A DNA stretch of 64,000 nt from Cytobacillus sp. IB215665 (GCF_033963835.1 NZ_JAXBME010000004.1:248001-312000), one strand, 5' to 3'. Positions 19,287 to 29,803 are shown, counted from the first letter of the stretch. The notes: generated by a model not told the origin, from the sequence alone. Made by a program: numbers and translations.

Positions 19287-19303
19287 TTAGTACCTAGTCA
19301 TAA
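19287..19303 (+). promoter_or_regulatory. FapR operator
   Basis: TTAGTACCTAGTCATAA fits the FapR inverted repeat (left half exact, right half TACTAA degenerate to TCATAA). It covers the predicted transcription start, as in B. subtilis, where FapR represses its own operon until malonyl-CoA or malonyl-ACP releases it. Confidence 0.75.
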
Positions 19304-19326
19304 TAATACGGATGGTGTTTTCTCAT

Positions 19327-19893
19327 ATGCGTAAAAATAAAAAAGTACGACAGGAGCAATTGCAACAAACAATAACTGAAAATCCATTCGTCACCGACGA
19401 AGAATTAGCAGTAAAATTTTCTGTGAGCATCCAAACGATACGACTCGATCGAATGGAGTTATCGATTCCTGAATTGCGAGAGCGAATAAAATATGTTGCA
19501 GAAAAGAATTTTGATGAACAAGTTCGTTCGCTTCCGATTGAAGAGGTAATTGGAGAAATTGTAGATATTGTTCCTGATGAAAGTGCTATTTCAATTTTTG
19601 ATGTAGAAAAGGAACACGTTTTTAAAAGAAATAAGATTATGCGTGGTCATCATCTTTTTGCTCAAGCTAACTCCCTTGCAGTTGCAGTTATTAATGATGA
19701 ACTAGCGTTAACTGCGCAAGCAACAATCCGTTTCATGCGCCAAGTAAAAGAAACTGAGCGTGTGATAGCTAAAGCCAAAGTTAAAGGATTGGATAAGAAG
19801 AAAGGGAGAACAATAGTAGAAGTAAACAGCTTTGTCGGAGCAGAAATGGTATTTTCAGGGGAATTTGAAATGTATCGTTCAAAAAGTAATTAA
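19327..19893 (+). CDS. fapR: FapR: malonyl-CoA-responsive repressor of lipid synthesis genes
   Basis: Homodimeric regulator with an N-terminal HTH (about 20-45, [21 protein letters not shown]) and a hot-dog effector domain that binds malonyl-CoA/ACP ([30 protein letters not shown]). The ATG at 19327 gives the usual 188-residue MRKNKK start, with GGATGGTG upstream; GTG/ATG at 19312 would add five residues not seen in homologues. The operator just upstream implies autoregulation. Confidence 0.95.
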   Translation: MRKNKKVRQEQLQQTITENPFVTDEELAVKFSVSIQTIRLDRMELSIPELRERIKYVAEKNFDEQVRSLPIEEVIGEIVDIVPDESAISIFDVEKEHVFKRNKIMRGHHLFAQANSLAVAVINDELALTAQATIRFMRQVKETERVIAKAKVKGLDKKKGRTIVEVNSFVGAEMVFSGEFEMYRSKSN

Positions 19894-19909
19894 AAGGTAG
19901 GTTCAACAA

Positions 19910-20896
19910 ATGAGAATCGCAATCGATGCAATGGGTGGTGACCATGCACCTAAAGAAATTGTTTTAGGCACTCTAAAAGCGCTAGAAGCTTTCCCTAGCT
20001 TACATATTACTTTAATAGGGGATGAAGACAAAATTAAGACATATGTTTCTGAACAGAAACGTCTTTCTATAATACATGCCAATGAAATAATTGAAGCAAC
20101 TGATGAGCCTGTAAGGGCAGTTCGTAGAAAGAAAAATGCCTCTATGGTACTTATGGCAAAAGAAGTGAAAGAAGGGCGTGCGGATGCTTGTATTTCTGCA
20201 GGGAATACGGGTGCTCTAATGGCAGCGGGTTTATTCATAGTCGGTAGAATCGATGGAATTGATCGTCCTGCATTAGCTCCAACATTACCAACTGCAGATG
20301 GACGTGGTTTTATAATGCTAGATGCTGGAGCTAATGTGGATGCCAAAGATCAACATTTGCTACAGTATGCGATTATGGGGTCGATTTATGCTGAGAAAGT
20401 ACGGGGTGTTCCATCACCTAGAGTGGGCTTGTTAAATATAGGAACAGAAAAGAATAAAGGAAACGACCTTATGAAGCAAGTCTTTTCCTTATTAGAAAAA
20501 ACGTCATTACACTTTATTGGTAATGTTGAGGCGCGAGACTTATTAGATGGGGTTGCAGATGTAGTCATAACAGATGGCTTTACGGGTAATGTTACATTAA
20601 AAGCAATAGAGGGAACAGCACAATCAGTTTTTTCTATGTTAAAAACAACATTAACAAGCAATTTTAAGAGCAAATTTGCAGCTTCTGTATTAAAGCCTCA
20701 ACTGTTAGATTTAAAAGCTAAAATGGATTATTCAGAATACGGTGGAGCTGGGTTGTTTGGTTTAAAAGCTCCAGTAATTAAAGCACATGGTTCTTCTGAC
20801 GCCAATGCGATCTTTAACGCTATTCGTCAAGCAAAAGATATCGTTGATAACAATGTTACTGAATTGATAAAGCAACAAGTTGAATCTGTTGATTGA
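19910..20896 (+). CDS. plsX: PlsX: phosphate acyl-ACP acyltransferase
   Basis: Soluble, membrane-associated enzyme that converts acyl-ACP to acyl-phosphate, the donor for PlsY. It starts [18 protein letters not shown] and contains [15 protein letters not shown], the PlsX glycine-rich site, and [15 protein letters not shown]. Length 328 residues. It is second in the FapR-controlled operon and links de novo synthesis with the fakA product upstream. Confidence 0.96.
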   Translation: MRIAIDAMGGDHAPKEIVLGTLKALEAFPSLHITLIGDEDKIKTYVSEQKRLSIIHANEIIEATDEPVRAVRRKKNASMVLMAKEVKEGRADACISAGNTGALMAAGLFIVGRIDGIDRPALAPTLPTADGRGFIMLDAGANVDAKDQHLLQYAIMGSIYAEKVRGVPSPRVGLLNIGTEKNKGNDLMKQVFSLLEKTSLHFIGNVEARDLLDGVADVVITDGFTGNVTLKAIEGTAQSVFSMLKTTLTSNFKSKFAASVLKPQLLDLKAKMDYSEYGGAGLFGLKAPVIKAHGSSDANAIFNAIRQAKDIVDNNVTELIKQQVESVD

Positions 20897-20919
20897 TTAG
20901 TAAAGAGAGGAATGATCAT

Positions 20920-21861
20920 ATGGGGAAAATTGCATTTGTTTTTCCAGGCCAAGGTTCACAAATTGTTGGTATGGGACAAAGCCTTGCACAAAAATATGAC
21001 AATGTGGCAGCTGTTTTTAACAAAGCTGATGAAAAACTAGGTATTTCATTAACTGACCTTATTTTCCAAGGTCCAGCTGATAAATTAACGTTAACGATGA
21101 ATGCACAGCCAGCTTTATTAACGACGAGCATAGCTATTCTTGAACGGTTCAAAGAAGAAAATATACGACCTGATTATGTTGCGGGTCATAGTTTAGGAGA
21201 ATATAGCGCACTTGTGGCTGCCGAAGCATTGTCATTTGAAGATGCAGTGTATGCAGTAAGGAAACGAGGCGAATTAATGGAAGAAGCTGTTCCTGCAGGA
21301 GAAGGGTCAATGGCAGCTGTACTAGGGATGGAACAAGGTCAGCTACAAGAAATCACAACCCAAATTACAGCTGATGGATATCCAGTTCAACTCGCTAATT
21401 TGAACTGTCCTGGTCAAATTGTTATTTCTGGAACAGCTGAGGGAGTATCAATCGCAACGAAACAATGTAAAGAACAAGGTGCAAAACGCGTCATCCCTTT
21501 AGTTGTAAGTGGACCATTTCATTCATCACTCATGCAACCAGCTGCTAATAAATTCGATCACATATTAGACGAAATAACAATTAATCATGCAAAGATTCCA
21601 GTAGTAACGAACATTCATGCAAAGCCATTAACAAAGAGTACAGAAATAAAGCAAGCTTTAATTGAACAATTATATTCTCCAGTTTTGTGGCAACAGTCTG
21701 TAGAATACATGCTTGACAATGGTGTAGATACCTTTATAGAAATTGGTCCTGGTAAAGTTCTTTCAGGACTCATCAAAAAGGTTAACAGAAGGGTTAATGC
21801 CTATTCAATAAATGATGAAGAGTCAATGCTATTGACAATTGAAAGATTGAAAGGGGAATAA
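20920..21861 (+). CDS. fabD: FabD: malonyl-CoA-ACP transacylase
   Basis: Loads malonate onto acyl carrier protein. The catalytic serine sits in [11 protein letters not shown], the active-site His in SGPFHSSLM, and [11 protein letters not shown] opens the chain. Length 313 residues from ATG 20920, which has AGAGAGG 9 bases upstream; the longer in-frame reading from 20893 overlaps the plsX end and adds residues absent from homologues. Confidence 0.95.
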   Translation: MGKIAFVFPGQGSQIVGMGQSLAQKYDNVAAVFNKADEKLGISLTDLIFQGPADKLTLTMNAQPALLTTSIAILERFKEENIRPDYVAGHSLGEYSALVAAEALSFEDAVYAVRKRGELMEEAVPAGEGSMAAVLGMEQGQLQEITTQITADGYPVQLANLNCPGQIVISGTAEGVSIATKQCKEQGAKRVIPLVVSGPFHSSLMQPAANKFDHILDEITINHAKIPVVTNIHAKPLTKSTEIKQALIEQLYSPVLWQQSVEYMLDNGVDTFIEIGPGKVLSGLIKKVNRRVNAYSINDEESMLLTIERLKGE

Positions 21862-21865
21862 AAAT

Positions 21866-22609
21866 ATGACGTTGCAAGGAAAAGTTGCCTTAGTGACAGG
21901 TGCATCTAGAGGGATTGGTCGTGCTATTGCATTGGAACTAGCGAAGCAAGGTGCTAGTGTAGTAGTAAATTTTGCAGGAAGTGAAGCAAGGGCAAACGAA
22001 GTGGTGGATGAAATAAAAACAATTGGTTCTGAAGCAGTTGCGATTCAAGCTGACGTTGGAAATTCTGAAGCGGTATCTTCTATGATTAAAGGTGTGATCG
22101 CTAAATTTGGCAAGCTAGACATTCTAGTAAACAACGCCGGAATAACAAGGGATAACTTGTTAATGAGAATGAAAGAAGATGAGTGGGATACTGTCATTAA
22201 TACAAATTTAAAGGGCGTATTCAATTGTACAAAGGCTGTTACCCGCCAAATGATGAAGCAAAGAGCTGGAAGAATAATTAATATTGCTTCAGTCGTTGGA
22301 GTAGCAGGTAACCCTGGACAAGCAAACTACGTTGCTGCAAAAGCTGGTGTGATAGGTTTAACAAAAAGTTCTGCTAAGGAATTAGCAAGTAGAAACATTA
22401 CAGTAAATGCAATAGCCCCAGGCTTTATTACAACTGATATGACCGATGAATTAAATGAAGATATTCGTAATGAAATGTTGAAACAAATTCCACTTGTGAA
22501 ATTTGGTGAACCGACAGACGTAGCAGCTGTTGTGGCATTTATAGCTTCTGAAGCAAGTGGGTATATGACTGGACAAACATTGCACGTTGATGGCGGAATG
22601 GTCATGTAA
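21866..22609 (+). CDS. fabG: FabG: 3-oxoacyl-ACP reductase
   Basis: NADPH-dependent reductase of the fatty-acid elongation cycle. Short-chain dehydrogenase features are [12 protein letters not shown] (cofactor), NNAG, the catalytic Ser in IINIASVVG, and YVAAKAG (Tyr/Lys). Length 247 residues. It starts 4 bases after fabD. A MITE-like element lies between it and acpP. Confidence 0.96.
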   Translation: MTLQGKVALVTGASRGIGRAIALELAKQGASVVVNFAGSEARANEVVDEIKTIGSEAVAIQADVGNSEAVSSMIKGVIAKFGKLDILVNNAGITRDNLLMRMKEDEWDTVINTNLKGVFNCTKAVTRQMMKQRAGRIINIASVVGVAGNPGQANYVAAKAGVIGLTKSSAKELASRNITVNAIAPGFITTDMTDELNEDIRNEMLKQIPLVKFGEPTDVAAVVAFIASEASGYMTGQTLHVDGGMVM

Positions 22610-22638
22610 AGAGTTTAACAAAAAGGTGCTTTTAATAA

Positions 22639-22794
22639 GGCTGTTATTGTAAAATTTGTTGATTTTTTAATAGAATGTGAACAGCTAGATGGTATTATTA
22701 TCCGATTGTCCTAAAAAGAAGAGAAGGTACGACGAACGCTTTAGAAAGACGTGATCTCTTAGAATGAAAAACAACAATCGATACGAAAACAGCC
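22639..22794 (+). mobile_element. MITE-like repeat, degenerate copy (fabG-acpP)
   Basis: A 156-bp copy with well preserved ends: GGCTGTTATTGTAAAATTTGTTG at the left, and CAACAATCGATACGAAAACAGCC at the right, which are inverted repeats of one another. GACGAACG and GAAAAaCAACAAT match the internal consensus. Flanks TTTTAATA and TTTTAAAA are similar, offset by one base. Confidence 0.7.
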
Positions 22795-22862
22795 TTTTAA
22801 AATAATACAACTAGTTTTTTGAATGAAAATACACTATAATATTTGAGGGGAGGTGAGCAATA

Positions 22863-23096
22863 ATGGCAGATGTTTTAGAACGTGTAACTAAGATTATCGT
22901 TGATCGCCTTGGAGTTGAAGAGTCAGAGGTGAAATTAGAATCTTCATTTAAAGATGATCTTGGTGCTGATTCCCTAGATGTAGTAGAGCTAGTGATGGAG
23001 CTTGAAGACGAATTCGATATGGAAATTTCCGATGAAGATGCTGAAAAGATAGCTACAGTTGGTGACGCTGTTAACTACATAAACGGTCAGCAATAA
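22863..23096 (+). CDS. acpP: AcpP: acyl carrier protein
   Basis: A 77-residue acidic four-helix protein that carries acyl chains on 4'-phosphopantetheine. The attachment serine is in [24 protein letters not shown] ribosome-binding site precedes the ATG, and a TATAAT (22835-22840) without a convincing -35 suggests its own promoter, so it may be expressed separately from the FapR operon. A terminator follows directly. Confidence 0.97.
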   Translation: MADVLERVTKIIVDRLGVEESEVKLESSFKDDLGADSLDVVELVMELEDEFDMEISDEDAEKIATVGDAVNYINGQQ

Positions 23097-23113
23097 TTCC
23101 GTTTTATCTATTA

Positions 23114-23138
23114 AAAGTCCCGTTTAAGGCGGGACTTT
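23114..23138 (+). terminator. Terminator after acpP
   Basis: AAAGTCCCG (23114-23122) pairs perfectly with CGGGACTTT (23130-23138); the T tract forms part of the stem. Confidence 0.75.
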
Positions 23139-23247
23139 ATCATCATAATAGGTGCCATATTAGTACATAGGCAATAAAGTGCAATGATCAACCTCTAGAA
23201 ATGAACAATTCCGAACATCAAGTTTTGTTGGAGGTACCTAAAATAAC

Positions 23248-23964
23248 ATGAAAAAAACAGGTATTGAAAAGCATGCGAAATTTAATGAATTTCAAGAAAA
23301 AATAGGTTTTCGATTTCAAAATAAAAAATTGTTGTTGCAAGCATTTACGCATTCATCTTATGTGAATGAGCATCGAAAACGGCTCTATGAAGATAATGAG
23401 AGATTAGAGTTTTTAGGAGACGCAGTTCTTGAGTTAACAATTTCCCAATATTTGTATAAAAAATACCCATTGCTAAGTGAAGGCAAATTAACGAAACTTC
23501 GTGCTGCTGTAGTTTGTGAATCTTCTCTTGTTTCTTTTGCAAATGACCTATCCTTCGGTAAGCTAGTTTTGCTAGGTAAAGGAGAAGAGTTAACTGGTGG
23601 ACGAGAACGACCAGCATTATTAGCGGATGTATTTGAGGCATTTATTGGAGCATTATACTTAGATCAAGGAATTGACGCTGTTTGTTCCTTTCTAGATATG
23701 GTTGTATTTCCTAAAATAAATGATGGTGCTTTTTCTCATACGATGGATTATAAAAGTCAGCTTCAAGAATTAATTCAGAGAGATGGAGCTGGTTTACTCG
23801 AATATAAAATCTTACAGGAAAACGGTCCTGCTCATAATCGAGAGTTTGTATCTTCAGTTTGTATAAATAACAAAACACTTGGTGAAGGTAGGGGGAAGTC
23901 AAAAAAAGAAGCAGAGCAAAACGCTGCGAAAAAGGCTTTGCAAAAAGTAAAAGAATCATTATAA
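23248..23964 (+). CDS. rnc: Rnc: ribonuclease III
   Basis: Double-strand-specific endonuclease for rRNA and SRP-RNA processing. The catalytic signature [13 protein letters not shown] (about 50-62) and the second acidic site [18 protein letters not shown] are present, followed by a double-stranded-RNA-binding domain (about 165-235) ending with [15 protein letters not shown]. Length 238 residues. Unlike the compact rnc-smc-ftsY operon of B. subtilis, each gene here is separated by a repeat-bearing gap, and rnc has its own terminator. Confidence 0.96.
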   Translation: MKKTGIEKHAKFNEFQEKIGFRFQNKKLLLQAFTHSSYVNEHRKRLYEDNERLEFLGDAVLELTISQYLYKKYPLLSEGKLTKLRAAVVCESSLVSFANDLSFGKLVLLGKGEELTGGRERPALLADVFEAFIGALYLDQGIDAVCSFLDMVVFPKINDGAFSHTMDYKSQLQELIQRDGAGLLEYKILQENGPAHNREFVSSVCINNKTLGEGRGKSKKEAEQNAAKKALQKVKESL

Positions 23965-23972
23965 CACCATTA

Positions 23973-23998
23973 ATGCCCCCTTTATGGGGGTATTTTTA
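23973..23998 (+). terminator. Terminator after rnc
   Basis: ATGCCCCC (23973-23980) pairs with GGGGGTAT (23986-23993, one G-T pair) and leads into a T tract. Confidence 0.75.
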
Positions 23999-24002
23999 AA
24001 AA

Positions 24003-24146
24003 GGCTCTATTCGTATAGCTTGTTGCTATTCAAACATTTATTACTAGGCTAGAGCTATGGAAATTATGGTTATAAAAAATAAGATGCCAAAGAATGTTAT
24101 TTGTGAACGTATTAATGTCTTAGTTCAGAAAGATACGAAGATAGCC
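24003..24146 (+). mobile_element. MITE-like repeat, degenerate copy (rnc-smc)
   Basis: Begins GGCTCTaTTCGTAtagcTTGTTGCTATT, contains AAGATGCCAaAGAA and ends ATACGAAgaTAGCC; the right inner arm (GCAACAATTAATGCG) is lost. It sits directly behind the rnc terminator. The rest of the 314-base rnc-smc gap holds a small hairpin CTGCCT/AGGCAG (24203-24219) and no recognisable gene. Confidence 0.6.
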
Positions 24147-24278
24147 ATTAATCAACAACACATACCAAATTAAGTAAACTATAAGGCTGATCAAATGAAA
24201 TGCTGCCTGTGCTAGGCAGAGATAATCAAGTGTACACACGTCATAATAAAAGAATTTTTAGTAATAGGAGGGATATTC

Positions 24279-27200
24279 ATGTTCCTCAAACGGTTAGATA
24301 TCGTTGGATTTAAATCGTTTGCAGAAAGAGTTTCTATTGATTTTGTGCCAGGTGTAACTGCAGTAGTTGGGCCGAACGGCAGTGGGAAAAGTAATATTAC
24401 CGATGCTATTAGGTGGGTATTGGGGGAACAATCTGCAAAATCTCTACGCGGAGCGAAAATGGAAGATATTATTTTTGCAGGTAGTGACTCAAGAAAACCA
24501 TTGAATATAGGAGAAGTAACGTTAACATTAGACAATGAAGACCAGTTTTTACCGATAGATTATCATGAGGTAAGTGTCACAAGGAGAGTTTTTCGTTCAG
24601 GAGAAAGTGAATTTTTAATAAATAAACAGCAGTGTCGACTAAAAGATATTGTTGATTTATTTATGGATTCAGGTCTTGGAAGAGAAGCTTTTTCAATTAT
24701 AAGCCAAGGTAAAGTAGAAGAAATTTTAAGCAGTAAAGCTGAAGAAAGGCGCTCTATTTTTGAAGAAGCTGCTGGAGTGTTAAAATATAAAACTCGCAAG
24801 AAAAAAGCAGAATATAAATTAGCTGAGACCCAGGAGAATTTACACCGTGTCTCTGATATCGTCCACGAGCTTGAAGGTCAAATTGAGCCACTAGAAATTC
24901 AATCATCAATTGCTAAAGATTATATCGAAAAGAAGGAGGACCTCGAAAAAATTGAGGTTGCCTTAACAGTATTTGAAGTAGAAGACCTTCATAAAAAATG
25001 GGAGGACCTTCGTAATATATTTCAACAACATAAAAATGATGAAATCGAATCCTCTTCTTCTTTACAGAAATTAGAATCTGAAATTGAGCACCATCGTGAG
25101 CAAATAATCGCGCTTGATGAATCTATAGATGATCTTCAAGAAGTACTACTGCTCGCTAGTGAAGAATTAGAAAAGCTAGAAGGCCGGAAAGAAGTTCTGA
25201 AGGAACGCAAGAAAAACGCCTCCCAAAATAGAACACAATTAGAAAAAATAATTGATGAATTTGAGGTAAAAAGACACGATCATTTAGCTCAAAGAGATGA
25301 AGAAGCTCAGCTACTTAAACATTATGAAGAAGATGTTAATGTTAAGCAGCTTGACTTAAAGCAGAAAACACAAATGTTTGCATCTTATGATCAAAATATT
25401 GAAGACGTAATTGAAGGGTTAAAAAGTGACTATATTGAATTATTAAATAAGAAAGCTGCCTTGAATAATGAACTTACAAATATTGAAGATCAGCTGAAAC
25501 AACAAAATGTCCGTAAATCACACTTAGAAGAAGTAAATCAAAAATATATTATTCAACGAAAAGAAACGAATGATCAAAAACTACTACTCCAAGCTAAAAT
25601 TTCGAAAGTTCAAGAAGAAATTAACGAACAAATTAGTACATTTCGAAATAAACAAACAAACCTGGAACAGTTGAAGACCAAGTACCAAAAAAAGGAGAAT
25701 TTACTTTATCAAGCTTATCAGTACTTACAGCAGACCAAATCTCGTAAAGAAATGTTGGAAGAAATCAAAGAAGATTATTCCGGATTTTTTCACGGTGTTA
25801 AAGAAGTATTAAAAGCTAGAGATAAACATTTGCAAGGTGTTGAAGGTGCCATCGCAGAATTAATTCAAGTACCTCAGGAGTATGAAATTGCTATAGAAAT
25901 AGCATTGGGAGCAGCAACACAGCATATTGTCGTTCATGATGAACAAAATGCTAGGCAAGCTATTAGTTATTTAAAGAAAAACTCATATGGCAGGGCTACA
26001 TTCTTACCATTATCAGTCATCAAAGAGCGTAAAATTTCAGATCTGCAACTAAATCAAATAAAAAACCATCCATCATATGTAGGGGTTGCTTCAGACTTAA
26101 TAACATTTGATGAAAAGTATAGCGCTGTATTGAAAAACGTACTAGGGACAGTAGTCATTACTACTGATTTAAAAGGTGCAAATGATTTAGCAAGGCAATT
26201 ACAATTTAGGTATCGCCTCGTTACACTTGAAGGTGATGTTGTAAATCCTGGTGGGTCCATGACAGGTGGGGCAGTAAAACAAAAATCAAATTCGTTATTA
26301 AGCAGAGGACGTGAGCTTGAAGAGCTTTCAGTGAAAGTACTTGATATGGAGCAAAAGACTTCACAGCTTGAAGCTCAAGTAAAGGAACTGAAGGACACCA
26401 TTAAAGAAGTCGAGGCAGGGCTTGAAGTTTTACGTGAAACGGGAAATACGCTTCGTTTGAGTGAGCAGTCAATAAAAGGAGAAATTCGAGAGCTAGAAAT
26501 AGAAGAAAAAAATGTTAACGATCGTTTAACTGTTTACGACTTTGAAAAAGAAAATTTCTCACAACAAATGAATGAAATGAATGCAAGAACAAGAACGATT
26601 AAAGAACAAGTGAGCGTCATCAAAAACCAAGTGATGAATCTTGATCAAGAAATTGAAAAACTTACTTTAGAAAAGAATGACCAACAAATATCAAAAGAAT
26701 CATTACAAAAAGAAATAACAGAACTAAAGGTTGAATTAGCAAGCCAAGAGCAGCTGTTAGCGAATCATCAAGAGAAAGCAGGTCGCACATTACATGCTAT
26801 GGCTGAAATTGAAGATAAATTGCAGGAAGCGAAGGAGGACCTTTCATTACTGCAAAATGAGATGAGTTCAAACTCATCGGGTGAAGAGGTTTTAGTCTCT
26901 GAAGCTGTAAAAAAGAAACATGATAAATCAGCTACTGTTCAACTTATCGCTGAACGTCGCGATCAACGGCTTCATTTACAGCAGAAATTAGAGGATCAGG
27001 AGCGCGAAGCGAAAGAACAAAAACGACAATATAAGCAGCTTGTAGAGGTTTTACGCGATGAAGAAGTAAAAATTAATCGTCTAGACGTGGAATTAGAAAA
27101 CAGATTAACTCACTTACGAGAAGAATATATGTTATCTTTTGAGGCTGCGAAAGAACGATATCCTTTGGATTTGAATATAGAGGAAGCTAGGCAGAAAGTA

Positions 27201-27842
27201 AAATTAATTAAGCTTGCAATTGATGAGCTTGGAAATGTTAATCTTGGTGCAATTGATGAGTTTGAGCGTGTAAATGAGCGTTATTCCTTTTTACAAGAGC
27301 AGAAGGAAGATTTGCTACAAGCAAAGGACACATTATATCAGGTTATCGATGAAATGGACGATGAAATGAAGCGAAGGTTTCAAACAACATTTAACAATAT
27401 CAGTTCTCACTTCGAGCCTGTTTTCCAAGCATTATTTGGTGGTGGAAGGGCAGAATTGAAGCTTACAGATCCAGGGGATTTATTAAATACTGGAGTTGAA
27501 ATTATTGCACAGCCACCAGGGAAAAAACCTCAAAATCTTAGTTTATTATCAGGTGGAGAAAGAGCTTTAACTGCTATAGCATTATTGTTTGCAATTTTAA
27601 AGGTTCGTCCTGTTCCATTTTGTGTTTTGGATGAGGTAGAAGCTGCGCTAGATGAAGCTAATGTCCATCGTTTTGCACAATATTTACAACGTTATAGCTC
27701 AGATACACAATTTATAGTTATTACCCACAGAAAAGGAACAATGGAAGAAGCTGATGTTCTTTATGGAGTTACGATGCAAGAATCGGGTGTGTCTAAGCTA
27801 GTATCAGTTCGACTCGGTGAAACTGCTGAATTGGTTAAGTAA
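24279..27842 (+). CDS. smc: Smc: chromosome segregation/condensation ATPase
   Basis: Core of the SMC-ScpAB condensin that aligns chromosome arms from parS sites. The head has Walker A GPNGSGKSNI (about 31-40) and the C-terminal ABC signature LSGGERAL (about 1089-1096) with Walker B FCVLDEVEAALDEAN. Two long coiled coils flank a hinge (about 500-680) with GGSMTGGAV. Length 1187 residues. The stop codon TAA at 27840-27842 directly abuts the first tandem MITE copy. Confidence 0.97.
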   Translation: MFLKRLDIVGFKSFAERVSIDFVPGVTAVVGPNGSGKSNITDAIRWVLGEQSAKSLRGAKMEDIIFAGSDSRKPLNIGEVTLTLDNEDQFLPIDYHEVSVTRRVFRSGESEFLINKQQCRLKDIVDLFMDSGLGREAFSIISQGKVEEILSSKAEERRSIFEEAAGVLKYKTRKKKAEYKLAETQENLHRVSDIVHELEGQIEPLEIQSSIAKDYIEKKEDLEKIEVALTVFEVEDLHKKWEDLRNIFQQHKNDEIESSSSLQKLESEIEHHREQIIALDESIDDLQEVLLLASEELEKLEGRKEVLKERKKNASQNRTQLEKIIDEFEVKRHDHLAQRDEEAQLLKHYEEDVNVKQLDLKQKTQMFASYDQNIEDVIEGLKSDYIELLNKKAALNNELTNIEDQLKQQNVRKSHLEEVNQKYIIQRKETNDQKLLLQAKISKVQEEINEQISTFRNKQTNLEQLKTKYQKKENLLYQAYQYLQQTKSRKEMLEEIKEDYSGFFHGVKEVLKARDKHLQGVEGAIAELIQVPQEYEIAIEIALGAATQHIVVHDEQNARQAISYLKKNSYGRATFLPLSVIKERKISDLQLNQIKNHPSYVGVASDLITFDEKYSAVLKNVLGTVVITTDLKGANDLARQLQFRYRLVTLEGDVVNPGGSMTGGAVKQKSNSLLSRGRELEELSVKVLDMEQKTSQLEAQVKELKDTIKEVEAGLEVLRETGNTLRLSEQSIKGEIRELEIEEKNVNDRLTVYDFEKENFSQQMNEMNARTRTIKEQVSVIKNQVMNLDQEIEKLTLEKNDQQISKESLQKEITELKVELASQEQLLANHQEKAGRTLHAMAEIEDKLQEAKEDLSLLQNEMSSNSSGEEVLVSEAVKKKHDKSATVQLIAERRDQRLHLQQKLEDQEREAKEQKRQYKQLVEVLRDEEVKINRLDVELENRLTHLREEYMLSFEAAKERYPLDLNIEEARQKVKLIKLAIDELGNVNLGAIDEFERVNERYSFLQEQKEDLLQAKDTLYQVIDEMDDEMKRRFQTTFNNISSHFEPVFQALFGGGRAELKLTDPGDLLNTGVEIIAQPPGKKPQNLSLLSGGERALTAIALLFAILKVRPVPFCVLDEVEAALDEANVHRFAQYLQRYSSDTQFIVITHRKGTMEEADVLYGVTMQESGVSKLVSVRLGETAELVK

Positions 27843-28339
27843 GGATCTTTTCATCAAATAAGTACAATAAAAAAAGTAGTATATATTGTTATTCATCGAT
27901 ATACAAAAGAAAAGATGCCACGAACGTTAATGGTGATTAGCTCATAATACGAAAAGCAACAATTAATGCGAAAACAGCCTAAAGTAAAGAAACGTTAACA
28001 ATGGGATCTTTTCGTAAACTTTGTTGCTATTGTAATCAAATTAGTACTATAAAAAGTGGTTTATATTGTTATTCATCGTTATTCAAAAGAAAAGATGCCA
28101 CGAACGTTAATGGTGATTAGCTCATAATACGAAAAGCAACAATTAATGCGAAAACAGCCTAAAGTAAAGAAACGTTAACAATGGGATCTTTTCGTAAACT
28201 TTGTTGCTATTGTAATCAAATTAGTACTATAAAAAGTGGTTTATATTGTTATTCATCGTTATTCAAAAGAAAAGATGCCACGAACGTTAATGGTGATTAG
28301 CTCATAATACGAAAAGCAACAATTAATGAGAAAGCAGCC
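27843..28339 (+). mobile_element. Tandem array of three MITE-like elements between smc and ftsY
   Basis: Copies lie at 27843-27979, 28004-28159 and 28184-28339. The last two start exactly 180 bases apart, each unit being a 156-bp element plus a 24-bp spacer, and are nearly identical. The first copy lacks about 21 bases after GGATCTTTTC. Ends are GGATCTTTTCGTAAACTTTGTTGC and GCAACAATTAATGCGAAAACAGCC, an imperfect inverted repeat. The 8 bases before copy 1 (TTAAGTAA, containing the smc stop) and after it (TAAAGTAA, 27980-27987) match at 7 of 8 positions. The array fills almost the whole 551-base smc-ftsY gap. Confidence 0.85.
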
Positions 28340-28393
28340 TAACTAAAAGATACTTGAGAAACTATTTTATGAAATAAGAAGGGAAGAACAAAT

Positions 28394-29383
28394 GTGAGCT
28401 TTTTTAAAAAATTAAAAGAAAAAATTACTAAACAGACAGATTCTGTAACAGAAAAATTCAAAGATGGTTTATCGAAAACAAGGGATTCTTTTTCAGAAAA
28501 GGTGAATGACCTTGTTGCGAGATACAGGTCTGTAGATGAAGATTTTTTTGATGAGTTGGAAGAAATCTTAATTGGAGCAGACGTTGGTGTAGCAACTGTA
28601 ATGGAATTAATTGATGAATTAAAAATGGAAGTAAAACGTAGAAATATACAGGACACGAGAGAAGTTCAAGATGTTATAACAGAAAAGCTAGTTGAAATTT
28701 ATGAAGGGCAGGACGATTTATCTGCTAAGATAAATATTCAAGAGCAATCTTTAACTGTCATTTTGTTCGTTGGAGTTAATGGTGTTGGTAAAACAACTAC
28801 TATTGGAAAACTTGCAAATAAATTTAAAAATGAAGGAAAATCAGTATTATTGGCTGCAGGAGATACATTTCGTGCTGGTGCTATAGACCAACTGGAAGTA
28901 TGGGGAGATAGAGTTGGTGTGGATGTAATTAAGCAATCTCCAGGCTCTGACCCTGCTGCAGTTATGTACGATGCAGTTCAGGCAGCTAAAGCGCGCAACG
29001 CTGATATTTTATTATGTGACACAGCAGGTAGATTGCAAAACAAAGTTAATCTAATGAAAGAACTTGAAAAGGTAAAGCGTGTGATCGAACGGGAAGTTCC
29101 AGGAGCTCCTCACGAAGTGTTACTCGTTTTAGATGCTACCACAGGTCAAAATGCGATGAGCCAAGCTAAGCAATTTGCAGAATCAACAGATGTGTCAGGA
29201 ATTGTTTTAACAAAGTTAGACGGTACTGCAAAGGGAGGTATCGTATTGGCTATTCGAAATGAGCTATCGATTCCTGTTAAATTGGTCGGTCTTGGGGAAA
29301 AAGTTGATGATTTACAACAATTTGACCCAGAACAATACGTCTATGGCCTTTTTGCTGGTTTAATCGCTGATACTGAAGCATAA
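28394..29383 (+). CDS. ftsY: FtsY: signal recognition particle receptor
   Basis: Membrane-associated SRP GTPase that docks Ffh-ribosome complexes. After a short charged A-like region (about 1-40), the NG domain shows GVNGVGKTTTIGKLA (about 126-140), DTAGRLQNK and LTKLDGTAKGG. Length 329 residues. Translation starts at GTG 28394, since the overlapping ATG is followed at once by TGA. RBS AAGAAGGGAAGAA. Separated from smc by the MITE array. Confidence 0.96.
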   Translation: MSFFKKLKEKITKQTDSVTEKFKDGLSKTRDSFSEKVNDLVARYRSVDEDFFDELEEILIGADVGVATVMELIDELKMEVKRRNIQDTREVQDVITEKLVEIYEGQDDLSAKINIQEQSLTVILFVGVNGVGKTTTIGKLANKFKNEGKSVLLAAGDTFRAGAIDQLEVWGDRVGVDVIKQSPGSDPAAVMYDAVQAAKARNADILLCDTAGRLQNKVNLMKELEKVKRVIEREVPGAPHEVLLVLDATTGQNAMSQAKQFAESTDVSGIVLTKLDGTAKGGIVLAIRNELSIPVKLVGLGEKVDDLQQFDPEQYVYGLFAGLIADTEA

Positions 29384-29404
29384 AAGAGCTGTTAAGAAAA
29401 AAAC

Positions 29405-29433
29405 TTGACATTAATGATTTGACCTAGTACAAT
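29405..29433 (+). promoter_or_regulatory. Sigma-A promoter of ylxM-ffh
   Basis: Consensus -35 TTGACA (29405-29410) and TACAAT -10 (29428-29433) with a 17-base spacer, 38 bases before the ylxM start. Confidence 0.85.
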
Positions 29434-29470
29434 TTGTAAAGGTAATTCACTTAACATAGGGGGAAAGACC

Positions 29471-29803
29471 ATGCTTGAAAAAAAGACAAGAATGAATTAT
29501 CTATATGATTTTTATCATTCGTTGTTAACGGAAAAGCAACAAAGCTATATGTCTTTATATTATTTAGACGACTTTTCCCTTGGTGAAATTGCTGAACTGT
29601 TTAATGTTAGTCGCCAGGCAGTATATGATAACATTAGACGGACGGAAACGATGCTTGAACAGTATGAAGAGAAGTTGTTGCTATTTCAAAAATTTCAGCA
29701 ACGTCAAACACTTTTTTCTGATCTGAAAGAAATCATGTCAAGTAGCGTTCAGGACAATACAAAACAGCTTGCAGTACTTAATGAACTCGAGAAATTAGAG
29801 TAA
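29471..29803 (+). CDS. ylxM: YlxM: helix-turn-helix protein of the SRP operon
   Basis: A 110-residue sigma-70-region-4-like HTH protein ([24 protein letters not shown], about 38-60) with a charged helical tail. In streptococci YlxM binds SRP components and modulates SRP GTPase activity. It is encoded just before ffh, 15 bases away, and driven by the promoter at 29405. Confidence 0.93.
   Translation: MLEKKTRMNYLYDFYHSLLTEKQQSYMSLYYLDDFSLGEIAELFNVSRQAVYDNIRRTETMLEQYEEKLLLFQKFQQRQTLFSDLKEIMSSSVQDNTKQLAVLNELEKLE

Noticed and set aside
27843-28339. The 180-bp tandem repeat considered as a CRISPR array or origin iterons
   Set aside because: Repeat units are far too long and each unit has its own inverted ends and a near target duplication, which fits a transposable element.
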